Source: Roseimaritima ulvae
GTDB taxonomy: Bacteria; Planctomycetota; Planctomycetia; Pirellulales; Pirellulaceae
DNA: 64,000 nt
NCBI RefSeq assembly: GCF_008065135.1
Contig: NZ_CP042914.1
Span: 310,001 to 374,000, forward strand
Reading direction: 5' to 3'
Every line of letters starts with the position of its first letter. The stretch's first letter is position 1. The notes beneath the pieces were generated by a model. That model ran no database searches, had not been told where the DNA came from, and worked only from the letters and a program-made list of their open reading frames with translations. The position numbers were made by a program, and so were the translations under genes. Below, piece by piece: positions 8,899-18,709 of the stretch.

Positions 8899-10461
8899 TT
8901 ACGCCAGCGCTTTGCGTAGCAAGTTGTGCGTGATCTGTTGGACGCGGTCGTCCGGTCCGTGGGGACGCGACCAATGCGACCAGGGCAGCCAATGACCGGG
9001 CGGGCTGGCCAAATCTTGGCACCACCAAATGGTGGACGCATTAAACACAAAATTGCCTTTGGGGCCGGGATAGATCGTGGCGGCCCATTTTTGCGGATTC
9101 ACGCCGCCCTGCAGGGCCGTGCCCTCGGCCACCACTTCCAGGCCCGGAATATCCGCCGGTGGATCGCCGTGGTATTCCCAACCGATCAGCCCAGGAATCG
9201 CTTCACCCTGCTGCATGCCGGTGCCGGCAAAGATCCAATGATCGGGATTGGTGCAAACCCAGTCTCCACCGCCATTGACCGGGCTGACGTTGCGAACGCC
9301 CATCAGATAACCCTCGTCGGGACCACGATGCGGAAACGGACCGTGCCGCTGTTCACGCAATTCGGCCCATGTGTGGTCTCCGCCGTAGGGGCCACCGCGA
9401 AAAATGATCCGATTGGCAGCCCCCGTCGAACTGTCCCGATACGGGCTGACCCAGCACACCGAGTTGCCGGACAAGAACAGCAGGTTAACACCTTCGTCCC
9501 GCATTTTGACCACGCTGTTGTACTGCCGGATGTCCCAGTACTCGTCGTGTCCGTTGCTGATGAAGGCTTTGCATTTCAAGCCGCGGTCGGGTGTCAGCAT
9601 ATCACTGTTGGAACAATAGCTGACGTCGTAGCCGTGTTTCTCCAGCCAGTACGCCAGTGGAAATTCAAAGCATAACCATTCGCCCGAACCGATCGTTTGC
9701 GGGTTTTCGAAGATCTGCGAATACTTGCCGTAGGGCCGATCGAAACTGACGTCGGCCCACGGTCCCTGGTTGCCTTTGGGGTGCGTGTAGATCGAGTAAC
9801 CATCGGGCCATTGGTTGTAGGCTTGCCAAGTGTTATCGGAACACTGCAACAGAATATCGGCCGGCCGGTCATCACGAACGATGAACACGACGTAATTTTG
9901 CCAGTAGCCAAAACCGGTGGTATCCGATTCGGTGGTCAGTCGTCCCAGATACACGCCGCTGGGCCAGTCGTCGGGAATGGTGAACGTGGTCGATGGCTTC
10001 CATTGGCACTCGCGAAGTCGTTTCTCGCCAACTTCGGGAAGCGGCTGTGGTTGTCCGTCGATGGGGCCGAGTTTCGTCATCAGCCGTGCCCCGCGTCCGC
10101 CGTAGTAACCGGTGCGGAAGATTTCGATGACGAACTTTTGGGCCGGAGCGGTCGAGATCATGAACTCAATCGACTCGCCGGCCGTCACGCTTTGTTTGGA
10201 GCAATAGCCTTCGATCGGCGGGCTTCGCATGCCACCGGTTTTGTCCAGTCGGACGCGAGTCAGTTGCCAATCGCGAGCTCCTGGTTTGGCGTTTTCGTCG
10301 CGGATCAATGAGGAGTGTGACGGTTGCGGAGGGGCCGTGCGCGGGGCGTCCTGAGCGCCTGCGGAAATCCCCATAGCGGCAGCCGCTCCAGCCAATGATA
10401 CGGCAGCCGCGTCTTTGAGGAGATCACGACGATGCATTTCGGACGGATCGTTATCCTTCAT
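8899..10461 (-). CDS. Tat-exported N,N-dimethylformamidase beta-subunit-like protein
   Basis: The 520-aa protein opens with MHRRDLLKDAAAVSLAGAA after eight residues, a twin-arginine signal. The body matches what I know of the dimethylformamidase large-subunit-like domain: FRTGYYGGRGARLM near residue 115, CSDNTWQAYNQWPDGYSIY near 210, and SNGHDEYWDIRQYNSVV near 300. Family members range from amidases to uncharacterised exported planctomycete proteins, so the reaction is not assigned. The start at 10461 has GGAG 7 nt upstream; ATG 10437 is the alternative. It lies 36 bp downstream of the ceramidase/dehydrogenase fusion gene and may be co-transcribed with it. Confidence 0.72.
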   Translation of the reverse strand: MKDNDPSEMHRRDLLKDAAAVSLAGAAAAMGISAGAQDAPRTAPPQPSHSSLIRDENAKPGARDWQLTRVRLDKTGGMRSPPIEGYCSKQSVTAGESIEFMISTAPAQKFVIEIFRTGYYGGRGARLMTKLGPIDGQPQPLPEVGEKRLRECQWKPSTTFTIPDDWPSGVYLGRLTTESDTTGFGYWQNYVVFIVRDDRPADILLQCSDNTWQAYNQWPDGYSIYTHPKGNQGPWADVSFDRPYGKYSQIFENPQTIGSGEWLCFEFPLAYWLEKHGYDVSYCSNSDMLTPDRGLKCKAFISNGHDEYWDIRQYNSVVKMRDEGVNLLFLSGNSVCWVSPYRDSSTGAANRIIFRGGPYGGDHTWAELREQRHGPFPHRGPDEGYLMGVRNVSPVNGGGDWVCTNPDHWIFAGTGMQQGEAIPGLIGWEYHGDPPADIPGLEVVAEGTALQGGVNPQKWAATIYPGPKGNFVFNASTIWWCQDLASPPGHWLPWSHWSRPHGPDDRVQQITHNLLRKALA

Positions 10462-10497
10462 TCGGAGACTCCAGCAATGAGATATGTGTCCTACAGT

Positions 10498-13400
10498 TTA
10501 CTTCGGGGCATGACTGCGAATAAATTCGATCAGGTCCGCCAGCTGTTGGTTATCCAAGTCTTTTTCAAAACCGGTAGGCATCAGACTGGTAGGGTTGGAA
10601 CGAAATTCTTCCAGTTCGGATCGCTGCAGCGTTTCTTGTTTGGCGTCCTGTAACCGCAACGTAATAGCCGTGTCGGTCTCGGCGGCCAGCAACCCGGTGA
10701 TAATGCGACCGCTGTCGGTGAGCGCTGTATAAGTGGAATAACGGCTGTCCAGGTTTCTGCTGGGATCAAGGATCTCTTGCGTGAAAAAATCGACCGGCTT
10801 GACCGCCAATGGATCCAGGTCGGGTCCGACCTGGTGGCCCGCGCCATTCAAACGGTGGCAAGTGACGCAGTTCTTGGTGAATAGTTTCTCGCCACGGCTG
10901 GCGTCCGCTGGCAGGGTTGGCACATCGGCATAGGCTGCCAACACGGCCGCGCGGTCCGATGTCGCCGTTCCTGCCAACAGGCGTTCGACTTGCGCCTGCA
11001 TGGTCGCATCGCTGGCATTCAGCATGCGTTGCCGTGTAGCAGGATCGATTTCAGTCGCTCGGATTTGCGCTTGGTCGATGGCGTCAAGCAGCACGGAGAC
11101 CGATGACTTGCGGGACGTTAGCGCGGTCAACATCGCCGCTTTTACCGGGGGCGATGCCTGCGGCCAGCGGTCGACCAACAATTTCGCGGTGTCTTGGCTT
11201 CCGCTTTTCGCCAACACTTCCACGGCTGCTAACTGGACATCGCTCGCGTTGCGGGCGTTCAGTACTTCAGCGAGTGCGGTTTGATCGTGCGGGCTGTCGG
11301 TTTGCCAGCAGTTTAGACAGCGGATGGCAGCGATCCGCACCGCGGCGGATTGGTCTTCGTCGATGCTGGTTTGTCGCGCCAGTTGCAGGCAGGTCGTAAT
11401 GGTTTCGCTGCCAGCATTTTTCTCGAATTCCGTTCGCACGTCGGCTTTGCTGCGGAGCATGGTCAACACCTTGGGCAAAGCGTTCCATTGCCACGATTGC
11501 AGCTGATCGGATTGAACGTCGCAAACTTTGCCAACCAACCGGCTGCCTGTTTCCGGACGACAGATTGCGAGCAGGACGGGAAATAGCCGCGGCGCAAGGG
11601 CTGCGCTGCGATCCATTTGCTGCAACATGCGGTTGGCGAATGCATCCACGTTGTCGGAATGTAAACTGCTCACCACGGCGGATTCAAAGAACGGCACGTT
11701 GTGTTGGTCCAGCAATAAATCTGCCAGCAGGTTGCCGGTCGCGTCACGGGGCCACTCTCCCAACGAACAGGCGACTTGCAGCCGCACACTGGCATCGGGG
11801 TCGTCCACCAGCGTCGCCAGGCGTTCGAACAACGGATCGGATTGGTCGGCGGCGGTCGTCGCGAACTGTTCGGCGACGCGTACCGCTTGCCGTCGCACCG
11901 CGGCGGATTCGTTCCCCAGTGCGAGCTTTGCGTCTTGCGTTTGCAGGTGACCGAGGTTTTGCAGCGTACACAATGCGGCGAGTCTTGCCGTGGGCACAGC
12001 GGATTGGCGAAGCAGTGTTCGCAGCGCCGCAGCGGCTTCCGTGGACGGCTTCCATTGCAGCAACTGCATCGACATGTCGCGCTGCCATCCGTTGGGCGAT
12101 TCCAATAGGGAAACGAGTTCCGCCGGAGTCTTTTGGTCCAGTCGCGGCCAAGGGCGAGTGGGCGTATCGGTTCGGCTGACTCGGTAGATACGTCCGTGAT
12201 CGCTGCCGGCACGAACATCCAACCGCTGCAAGGTCTCTTTGGGGATCCAACGCGGATGTTCGATAACGTGCCGGTACATATCGACGATCCACAAGCTGCC
12301 ATCGGGAGCGGTGCGGGCTTGCACCGGGCGAAACCAAGGGTCGGTCGAAGACAGGAATGCGTGCTTCGTTTCGGCAGCCGGTACCCTGCCCTGCATGGTC
12401 GCTTGATGAGCCGTCAGCTGCAGATGGTGCACCAGCAAGTTGACCGGTTCGCAGGTAAAGATGTCGGACGCGTAGTCCTGTCCCAGGTAACCATCACGAT
12501 AGACGCCGATCCCACAGGCAGCCGTGGCCAGCCCGCTGCGGCCCGACAGTTTGAATAGCTGTAAATCATCGCTGGCTGGAATCAGTTTGGCATCTTGAGC
12601 CGTCGCTGGCGTGTTGACGCTCAGCGGTCCCGGCAGCGCGGACGGATTACGACGGAGGTAGTGCTGTTGCAGCGGGTATTGAAAGGCCAGCGAACCGTTT
12701 GTGCAACCAAACCAGTTGCCCACGCAATCACGCACGCGTCCCTGTTGGGTGCGTCCGACCGCTCGCTCAATTTCACCCGTATCTGGGCGAATGCGAAAAT
12801 CATGGTTGCCAAGTTCTAGCGTAGTGCCGTTGAGGGCCGACGTGATGGAACCGCCGAACAGGCCACACGAACCATATACCCAACCATCTAATCCATACTC
12901 CAGGCTGTTGACGCGAGCTTGGTAATTGTCGGTGCCAAATCCGCTGTAGAGCTTTCGGACAATGTCGGCACGACCATCCTGATCGCGATCTTCGGCGTAT
13001 AGAATATCCGGAGCCGCGCAGACCAACACGCCGGATCGCCAAGCCGTAACACCGGTGGGGAAAGGGATGCCATCGAGAAATATTTCCGATTGGTCGAACG
13101 TTCCGTCGCCGCGACTGGAGCGGAGGACACGAACGCGCCCGCCCGGTTGGTAGTCGCCCTCGATACCTTCCGGGTAATCAAACATTTCCGCCACATAGAC
13201 TTTGCCATCGGGCGAAAAGTCCACCGCGACCGGCGATGCGATCAGCGGCTCGGAAGCTACCAGTCCGACGGCCAAATCGTCCGCGGCAAGTTCCAACAGT
13301 TGCATCGACGCCTGCGGTGTTTTGGCTTGAGTGAGGTTGGCGTCCGCCGAAGCGGCTGGGGAGGTGGCCAGATCGGTCAGGGTATGGCAGAGTGATTCGA

Positions 13401-14712
13401 CCGTCGACAGGATTTGAGTTTCCAGTCCGCTGCGGAGCTTGGTGGGTTGGTCGTAATAGATCATCGCACCTGCCCCTTCGTATCCGCCTTGCCGGAGCAC
13501 GCGCTCGCTGGGTATGTAACAGGGGCAGGCATTGGCATAGGCATTGACCCACATGTCGGGACCGTCGGATACCGCTTTCAGTTGCAGGCCGTATTCCACC
13601 GTCACTTCACCGCCCAAGAACACCATGCACAGCGATTCCCCGAACGCCCAAACTTGTACCGGATAGTCGATCGACTGTCGTAACGATTCGCCTCGTTGCA
13701 GTTTTGCCAGTTGAGTGCGGGCGTGGTAGCCGGTCGGTGAATCGAGTTTGGCCAGTTCGGTGAATTCCTGTTTGCTGGGCAGTTCGTCCAGAGGCAATTC
13801 GATCGGTTGCAGCTTTGCGGATAGCGGCGTTTCGATCGGTGTCATGTCGGTTTGCAACAGCCGCGACACTTCGGCGGCGATCAGGGCACCCTGGGCGCGG
13901 GCGCTGTCGACAAGATTGCGTGGTAGGGAAGCATCCGGATTTTGGTCGCCCGCGCAGCCCACCGACATCATGGCGATGCAGCCTGGATTTGCTTGTTCGA
14001 TTTGTGACTGGGCATATCCCGCCCAGTCGCCACCGATCCGTCGTTCACTTAACGTGACGCAGTGGCAGGCATAGCTGCAGTAAACGCCGATCAGCTTGCC
14101 CGCCGCATCGCGAATCGCCAGGACGGGAAGATCATGATCGACCGGGCCATCGGGCGAGCGGCGGTTGGTGGCGAATTTGATTTGTCCCGTCGCCCACTGC
14201 ATGCTGGCGGGGCGACGATTGGCCAGCGCCGCCTTGGCGACCTCGAACAGACTGTTGGTAAAGTCGGCGGTGTATTGATCGATCCGTTGTTGTTCTTCGG
14301 CCGTAAAATCTCGGGCCAGGATATTGGGGGCGCAACCGTTGATGATCGGAGCGGTGTGCGTATGCGTGGCGGTGATGGCCACACGATCGGCGTCGATTCC
14401 CAGCGGTTCTAGGCGGCGGCAGACTTCGGCTCGAATCGCTGCGGGGATGCCCAGGGTGTCGACGGTAATCAGTACCAGCGGGCTGTTCTGGTCCGCTTTG
14501 ATGGCCATCGCTTTGGCCCAAATCTTTTGTCGAACCCCGGTAGAGGCCTGCTGACGCGACAAAAATCCGTTCAGCAAAATCGGATAATCGGGAGTGATAT
14601 CGGCGCGAGCTAGTCCGACTTGCAGTGACGATTCCTGGGCCGCTGCTTGCGGGCCGTAGCTCATCCAAGAGACGGCGACAAACAGAGTGATGATTTTAAA
14701 GCAATTCAACAT
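10498..14712 (-). CDS. Ceramidase-like domain fused to PVC-type heme-binding dehydrogenase
   Basis: This 1404-aa exported protein is a two-part fusion. After a signal peptide (MLNCFKIITLFVAVSW...), residues about 30-450 are ceramidase-like, with ITATHTHTAPI and YACHCVTLSERRIGGDWAG. From about 475 it becomes a PVC-type membrane-bound dehydrogenase: AVDFSPDGKVYVAEMFDYP and VDMYRHVIEHPRWIP mark a beta-propeller, then helical HEAT-like repeats (about 870-1250), then a cytochrome c domain with CVTCH near residue 1283 for covalent heme. It probably acts in the periplasm and passes electrons from an oxidised sugar-like substrate to the heme. GGAG precedes the ATG by a few bases. No stop or frame break separates the halves. 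Confidence 0.83.
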   Translation of the reverse strand: MLNCFKIITLFVAVSWMSYGPQAAAQESSLQVGLARADITPDYPILLNGFLSRQQASTGVRQKIWAKAMAIKADQNSPLVLITVDTLGIPAAIRAEVCRRLEPLGIDADRVAITATHTHTAPIINGCAPNILARDFTAEEQQRIDQYTADFTNSLFEVAKAALANRRPASMQWATGQIKFATNRRSPDGPVDHDLPVLAIRDAAGKLIGVYCSYACHCVTLSERRIGGDWAGYAQSQIEQANPGCIAMMSVGCAGDQNPDASLPRNLVDSARAQGALIAAEVSRLLQTDMTPIETPLSAKLQPIELPLDELPSKQEFTELAKLDSPTGYHARTQLAKLQRGESLRQSIDYPVQVWAFGESLCMVFLGGEVTVEYGLQLKAVSDGPDMWVNAYANACPCYIPSERVLRQGGYEGAGAMIYYDQPTKLRSGLETQILSTVESLCHTLTDLATSPAASADANLTQAKTPQASMQLLELAADDLAVGLVASEPLIASPVAVDFSPDGKVYVAEMFDYPEGIEGDYQPGGRVRVLRSSRGDGTFDQSEIFLDGIPFPTGVTAWRSGVLVCAAPDILYAEDRDQDGRADIVRKLYSGFGTDNYQARVNSLEYGLDGWVYGSCGLFGGSITSALNGTTLELGNHDFRIRPDTGEIERAVGRTQQGRVRDCVGNWFGCTNGSLAFQYPLQQHYLRRNPSALPGPLSVNTPATAQDAKLIPASDDLQLFKLSGRSGLATAACGIGVYRDGYLGQDYASDIFTCEPVNLLVHHLQLTAHQATMQGRVPAAETKHAFLSSTDPWFRPVQARTAPDGSLWIVDMYRHVIEHPRWIPKETLQRLDVRAGSDHGRIYRVSRTDTPTRPWPRLDQKTPAELVSLLESPNGWQRDMSMQLLQWKPSTEAAAALRTLLRQSAVPTARLAALCTLQNLGHLQTQDAKLALGNESAAVRRQAVRVAEQFATTAADQSDPLFERLATLVDDPDASVRLQVACSLGEWPRDATGNLLADLLLDQHNVPFFESAVVSSLHSDNVDAFANRMLQQMDRSAALAPRLFPVLLAICRPETGSRLVGKVCDVQSDQLQSWQWNALPKVLTMLRSKADVRTEFEKNAGSETITTCLQLARQTSIDEDQSAAVRIAAIRCLNCWQTDSPHDQTALAEVLNARNASDVQLAAVEVLAKSGSQDTAKLLVDRWPQASPPVKAAMLTALTSRKSSVSVLLDAIDQAQIRATEIDPATRQRMLNASDATMQAQVERLLAGTATSDRAAVLAAYADVPTLPADASRGEKLFTKNCVTCHRLNGAGHQVGPDLDPLAVKPVDFFTQEILDPSRNLDSRYSTYTALTDSGRIITGLLAAETDTAITLRLQDAKQETLQRSELEEFRSNPTSLMPTGFEKDLDNQQLADLIEFIRSHAPK

Positions 14713-14873
14713 TTACTCTCCGTGAGTTCATTTCACGGCCCGGGCGGGTTTCGGGCGGGGGGATTATGGTGGGCTGCGTTCCATATTAGCGTGTTTGCTG
14801 CAGGCGAGTTTCGTTTGAGTTAGAATCTGCATCGAACTGTTACCCACCTTCCTTCCCCGTTCGGAATCCCGCC
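14713..14873. promoter_or_regulatory. Divergent intergenic region, probable promoters
   Basis: The 161-bp gap separates two divergently transcribed genes for exported proteins, so it should hold both promoters. I see no confident -35/-10 pair or operator. Transcript mapping would be needed to place starts. Confidence 0.4.
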
Positions 14874-16217
14874 ATGGTAGCCCCCCCGACTCGTCGTTCG
14901 TTTCTTAAATCCGCAGCGATCGCCGGTACCGCCGTCGCTTTGCCCGCCCTGCAGTACTCCCGTGTTTACGGTGCCAATAGTCGGCTGGGAATCGCCAGTG
15001 TGGGGACCGGCGGAAAAGGTTGGAGCGATCTGAATGGGGTGGCGGCCAGTCCCCACGTCGAAGTCGTCGGGTTGTGCAATATCGACAGTTCGAAACCGCA
15101 TCTTGGTCAAGCGGCGGAGAAATATTCTTCCGCTCGGACCTACGCGGATTGGCGGAAGTTGCTGGACGAAGCGAAAGACATTCAGGGTGTGTTGGTGTCG
15201 ACGCCCGACTTCATGCACGCGCCGATTTCGCTGGCTGCGATGCAGTTGGGCAAACATGTGTTCTGTCAGAAACCGCTGACCCATTCGGTGCACGAAGCGC
15301 GTCAGATGCGGTTGGCCGCCGCCAAGTACGGCGCCGTCACGCAGATGTGCAACCAAATTCAATCCCATACGGCGTATCGCACGGCGGTCAATGCGGTGCA
15401 CTCCGGAATGATCGGCAAGGTCAAAGAGGTGCATTCCTGGCAGGGCGGCAGTCCCAGCTGGCCGCGACATATCGCCCGGCCCGGCGGTAGCGATCCGGTG
15501 CCTTCGCACGTGCAGTGGGATCTATGGCAAGGTGTGGCCGCCGAACGTCCGTACAAAAACGGTCTGTATCACGCCTTCAATTGGCGCGGTTGGCAGGCTT
15601 ATGGAACCGGGCAACTGGGCGACTTTGGTTGCCATATTTTGGATCCCGTGTTCAAGTCCTTGAAGTTGACTTCGCCGACCAAGCTGACCGCCGAAGCGCC
15701 GCCGCTGTTCCCGGAAACCTGGACCGATCGAGCCACGGTGCGGTATCAATTCCCGGGCACCGAATACACCGCCGGTTCCACGATTCCGGTTACCTGGTAT
15801 GACGCCGCCGGAGTGTCGCCTTCGCGAGAGTCGCTGACTCATCTCCCGGCTGATTACAAACTGCCTAACGCCGGTTCGGTGTTGGTCGGCGAAAAGGGTT
15901 CGCTGGTGATTCCCCACGTGGCGATGCCGAAATTGTTTCCCGCCGATGGTGTCGCGGAGAAGGAAATGCCGGTGCTGGAGAGCGTCGATCACTACACCCA
16001 GTGGGCCGATGCCTGTCGCGGCGTGGGCGAGACGACCTCGCACTTCGACTATGCCGGTCCGTTGACCGAGACCGTGTTGTTGGGAACGATCGGCGTGCGA
16101 TTCGCCGGGCAGGAATTGCAATGGGACGCCGAGGCGCTGCAGATCACGAATCATCCGCAGGCCCAAGCGTACGTCAGTAAACCCTACCGCAGCGGTTGGG
16201 AACCGAGCTGGATGTAG
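14874..16217 (+). CDS. Tat-exported Gfo/Idh/MocA family oxidoreductase
   Basis: This is a 447-aa NAD(P)-dependent sugar-type oxidoreductase with a twin-arginine signal (TRRSFLKSAAIAGTAVALPA). The nucleotide-binding region starts RLGIASVGTGGKG near residue 42 rather than the textbook GxGxxG, as is common in the planctomycete group. GVLVSTPDFMHAPISLAAM and GKHVFCQKPLTHSV (the EKP-like lysine) follow at about residues 104-145. It acts outside the cytoplasm, with cofactor bound before export. It is divergent from the heme dehydrogenase fusion, and both may serve oxidation of the same kind of sugar; this is inference. Confidence 0.9.
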   Translation: MVAPPTRRSFLKSAAIAGTAVALPALQYSRVYGANSRLGIASVGTGGKGWSDLNGVAASPHVEVVGLCNIDSSKPHLGQAAEKYSSARTYADWRKLLDEAKDIQGVLVSTPDFMHAPISLAAMQLGKHVFCQKPLTHSVHEARQMRLAAAKYGAVTQMCNQIQSHTAYRTAVNAVHSGMIGKVKEVHSWQGGSPSWPRHIARPGGSDPVPSHVQWDLWQGVAAERPYKNGLYHAFNWRGWQAYGTGQLGDFGCHILDPVFKSLKLTSPTKLTAEAPPLFPETWTDRATVRYQFPGTEYTAGSTIPVTWYDAAGVSPSRESLTHLPADYKLPNAGSVLVGEKGSLVIPHVAMPKLFPADGVAEKEMPVLESVDHYTQWADACRGVGETTSHFDYAGPLTETVLLGTIGVRFAGQELQWDAEALQITNHPQAQAYVSKPYRSGWEPSWM

Positions 16218-16284
16218 TCGTATAACCTGTAGCTGCAGGCACCGGCGGACTTAATAGCAGTGAATTGCCATACGATCTCAATTC

Positions 16285-16330
16285 ACCCTCCCCCTGGGAG
16301 GGTCGAGCGTCAGCGAGGGGAGGGTGAAGT
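16285..16330. repeat. CCCTCCC/GGGAGGG hairpin repeat
   Basis: CACCCTCCCCCTGGGAGGGT followed by CGAGCGTCAGCGAGG and GGAGGGTGAAG. The same unit recurs near 32700-32790 and 54870-55010. Its ends can pair with each other. No coding function is apparent. Confidence 0.75.
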
Positions 16331-16350
16331 GCGATTATGTCAGGCGTCTC

Positions 16351-17510
16351 CGCGGGCGCCGGCGCGGGCCGCCGCGGATGTGTGCGTCAACACATTGTGC
16401 ACTCTACCTACGCGCTTCGATGACAACACCCCGGCGGACAACGCCTGCGGAGTCTTGAGGCTCCTCCGGCGCACTCGTTTAACCCGTAGCCGCAGGCGCC
16501 GGCGCGGGCCGCCATGGATGTGTGCGTCAACACATCGTGCACTCTACCTACGCGCTTCGATGACAACACCCTGGCGGACAACGCCTGCGCCTGCGGAGCC
16601 TGTCACGTCGAACGGTGATAGAAAAACGTCTTGAGGCTCCTCCGGCTGCGGGTTAAACGAGACAGGCGCCGGCGCGGGCCGCCATGGATGTGTGCGTCAA
16701 CACATTGTGCACTCTACCTGCGCGCTTCGATGACAACACCCTGGCGGACAACGCCTGCGCCTGCGGAGCCTGTCACGTCGAACGGTGATAGAAAAACGTC
16801 TTGAGGCTCCTCCGGCTGCGGGTTAAACGAGACAGCCGCCGGCGCGGGCCGCCATGGATGTTTGCGTCAACACATCGTGCACTCTACCTACGCGCTTCGA
16901 TGACAACACCCCGGCGGACAACGCCTGCGCCTGCGGAGCCTGTCACGTCGAACGGTGATAGAAAAACGTCTTGAGGCTCCTCCGGCTGCGGGTTAAACGA
17001 GACAGGCGCCGGCGCGGGCCGCCATGGATGTGTGCGTCAACACATTGTGCACTCTACCTACGCGCTTCGATGACAACACCCCGGCGGACAACGCCTGCGC
17101 CTGCGGAGCCTGTCACGTCGAACGGTGATAGAACAACGTCTTGAGGCTCCTCCGGCTGCGGGTTAAACGAGATAGCCGCCGGCGCGGGCCGCCATGGATG
17201 TGTGCGTCAACACATTGTGCACTCTACCTACGCGCTTCGATGACAACACCCTGGCGGACAACGCCTGCGCCTGCGGAGCCTGTCACGTCGAACGGTGATA
17301 GAGAAACGTCTTGAGGCTCCTCCGGCTGCGGGTTAAACGAGACAGCCGCCGGCGCGGGCCGCCATGGATGTTTGCGTCAACACATCGTGCACTCTACCTA
17401 CGCGCTTCGATGACAACACCCCGGCGGACAACGCCTGCGCCTGCGGAGCCTGTCACGTCGAACGGTGATAGAAAAACGTCTTGAGGCTCCTCCGGCTGCG
17501 GGTTAAACGA
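16351..17510. repeat. Tandem array of a 170-bp unit (about seven copies)
   Basis: Six units of exactly 170 bp start at 16491, 16661, 16831, 17001, 17171 and 17341, preceded by a 140-bp unit at 16351 that lacks part of the middle. Units differ by only a few bases, and the units at 16831 and 17341 appear identical. Each contains GGCGCGGGCCGCCATGGATG, a TGCGTCAACACA segment, AACGCCTGCGCCTGCGGAG and GGCTCCTCCGGCTGCGGGTT. The period is not a multiple of three and no frame stays open, so the array does not encode a repeat protein. It is not a CRISPR: there are no short repeats with variable spacers. Confidence 0.95.
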
Positions 17511-17514
17511 TTGA

Positions 17515-17540
17515 AGCTACGCTCTGGCGAGCGTAGCTAC
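17515..17540. repeat. REP-like hairpin at the end of the 170-bp array
   Basis: GCTACGCTCTGGCGAGCGTA is a CGCCAG-loop hairpin read on the minus strand. Its outer CTAC (GTAG on the minus strand) supplies the TAG stop codon of the SGNH hydrolase gene at 17537-17539. Confidence 0.85.
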
Positions 17541-18679
17541 TTGCCCATTGCCTTTCGCAGCACCGGCTCAAACAATTCGGCTTGTCGCATGAAGCCCAGG
17601 TCGCTGGCGTGCGAGCCGTCGGTGGCGCCTTCGCTGTCATCACCGTACAGGTAGTCGCCGGGGATGTAGTGCAGGTTGCTCACGCCCTCGTCGACCAGGC
17701 TATTGTAGGCGGCTTGTAGTGCGGCGTGATTCTTGGTGTGGTGCTGCTGCCGACTGGGCAGGATCCAATCGTTGGTGTTGCGACGGTCTTCGACCAGCAC
17801 GATCGGGGTGTTCGGCCGCGCGGCACGCAACTGCTTTACTAGTGGAATACATTTCTTCGTTACGTCGGCCGGTCCCATGTTGGGCAAGCAATCGATCACA
17901 TACACGGCAGCATCGATCTGGGTTAGGTAGTCGCCGACCGCTTTGTCCATGCGACCGTTGCCGGAAAAGCCCAGGTTGACCACCGGCATGTCGAAGCGGC
18001 GGCCGAGGATCGCGGTATGGACCATGCCCGGTCGGCTGGCACAGGCGCCGTGCGTGATGCTGGTGCCATAGAACACAATCGGTTTCGGTCGCGGGGCGAG
18101 GGCTTCGAAGTGGCTGCCGGGTTTGACGCCGATGCTCATAAACTGCACGCCGTTGTACAGCGGCAAATAAGCTGCGTATTCTCGCTCGCCGGCGGCCAGG
18201 CCGCTGATGATTTGCGTTTTGATTTCTTGGGAGGACGGCCGTGTGACCTGCACCCAACGCCAACGGCCATCTTCGTCGCGGGCATACAAGTCGACGCCGC
18301 TGACACCGGTGGCCGGCATGTGGGCCATCGCCAAGTTGCCCTTTTTCAGTTTGTAATGCACGTGGATCGCGGTGGCATCGGTTTTGAATCGCACCATCAT
18401 GCCCGCGCTGTCACGGCTGAGGCTCCAGACCGCTTTGGTGACCGATTGTTGCGCGGAGGCTGGCAGGCGGTCGAACCATTGTTGTCGGTCTTGGTCGGGC
18501 AAGATGCGTCCTTCAACACCCCACTGCGTAACGTCGTACCAGTCGAGTCCTTCGACGGTTTTTTTGCTGACCTGCATTTCGGGGTCGAGCTTTTCGATCG
18601 CCACGTCTTGGGCGAACGAATAAGAAACGGCGAAGATCATCCAGGTGGCGAACAAGTTGCGAATCAAAGCTGTCATCAT
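17537..18679 (-). CDS. Exported SGNH/GDSL-type hydrolase
   Basis: The 380-aa protein has a signal peptide (TALIRNLFATWMIFAVSYSFA) and a two-domain layout typical of SGNH hydrolases with an N-terminal beta-sandwich. The catalytic block I starts IVFYGTSITHGACASRPGM (serine within GTSIT), NLGFSGNGRMD gives block II glycine, and SDLGFMRQAELF near the end gives the terminal DxxH-like block (seen as DGSHASDLGF). Likely a carbohydrate or lipid esterase acting outside the cytoplasm. Start chosen at the first of two adjacent ATG codons (18679). It sits 31 bp downstream of the endonuclease-like gene on the same strand, so a shared transcript is plausible. Confidence 0.85.
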   Translation of the reverse strand: MMTALIRNLFATWMIFAVSYSFAQDVAIEKLDPEMQVSKKTVEGLDWYDVTQWGVEGRILPDQDRQQWFDRLPASAQQSVTKAVWSLSRDSAGMMVRFKTDATAIHVHYKLKKGNLAMAHMPATGVSGVDLYARDEDGRWRWVQVTRPSSQEIKTQIISGLAAGEREYAAYLPLYNGVQFMSIGVKPGSHFEALAPRPKPIVFYGTSITHGACASRPGMVHTAILGRRFDMPVVNLGFSGNGRMDKAVGDYLTQIDAAVYVIDCLPNMGPADVTKKCIPLVKQLRAARPNTPIVLVEDRRNTNDWILPSRQQHHTKNHAALQAAYNSLVDEGVSNLHYIPGDYLYGDDSEGATDGSHASDLGFMRQAELFEPVLRKAMGK

Positions 18680-18709
18680 GCATTCTCTGAAAGGGAGCGG
18701 ACACATCTG

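Noticed and set aside
16351-17510. CRISPR array
   Set aside because: The unit is 170 bp and repeats without unique spacers; it is a plain tandem array and no cas genes are near.
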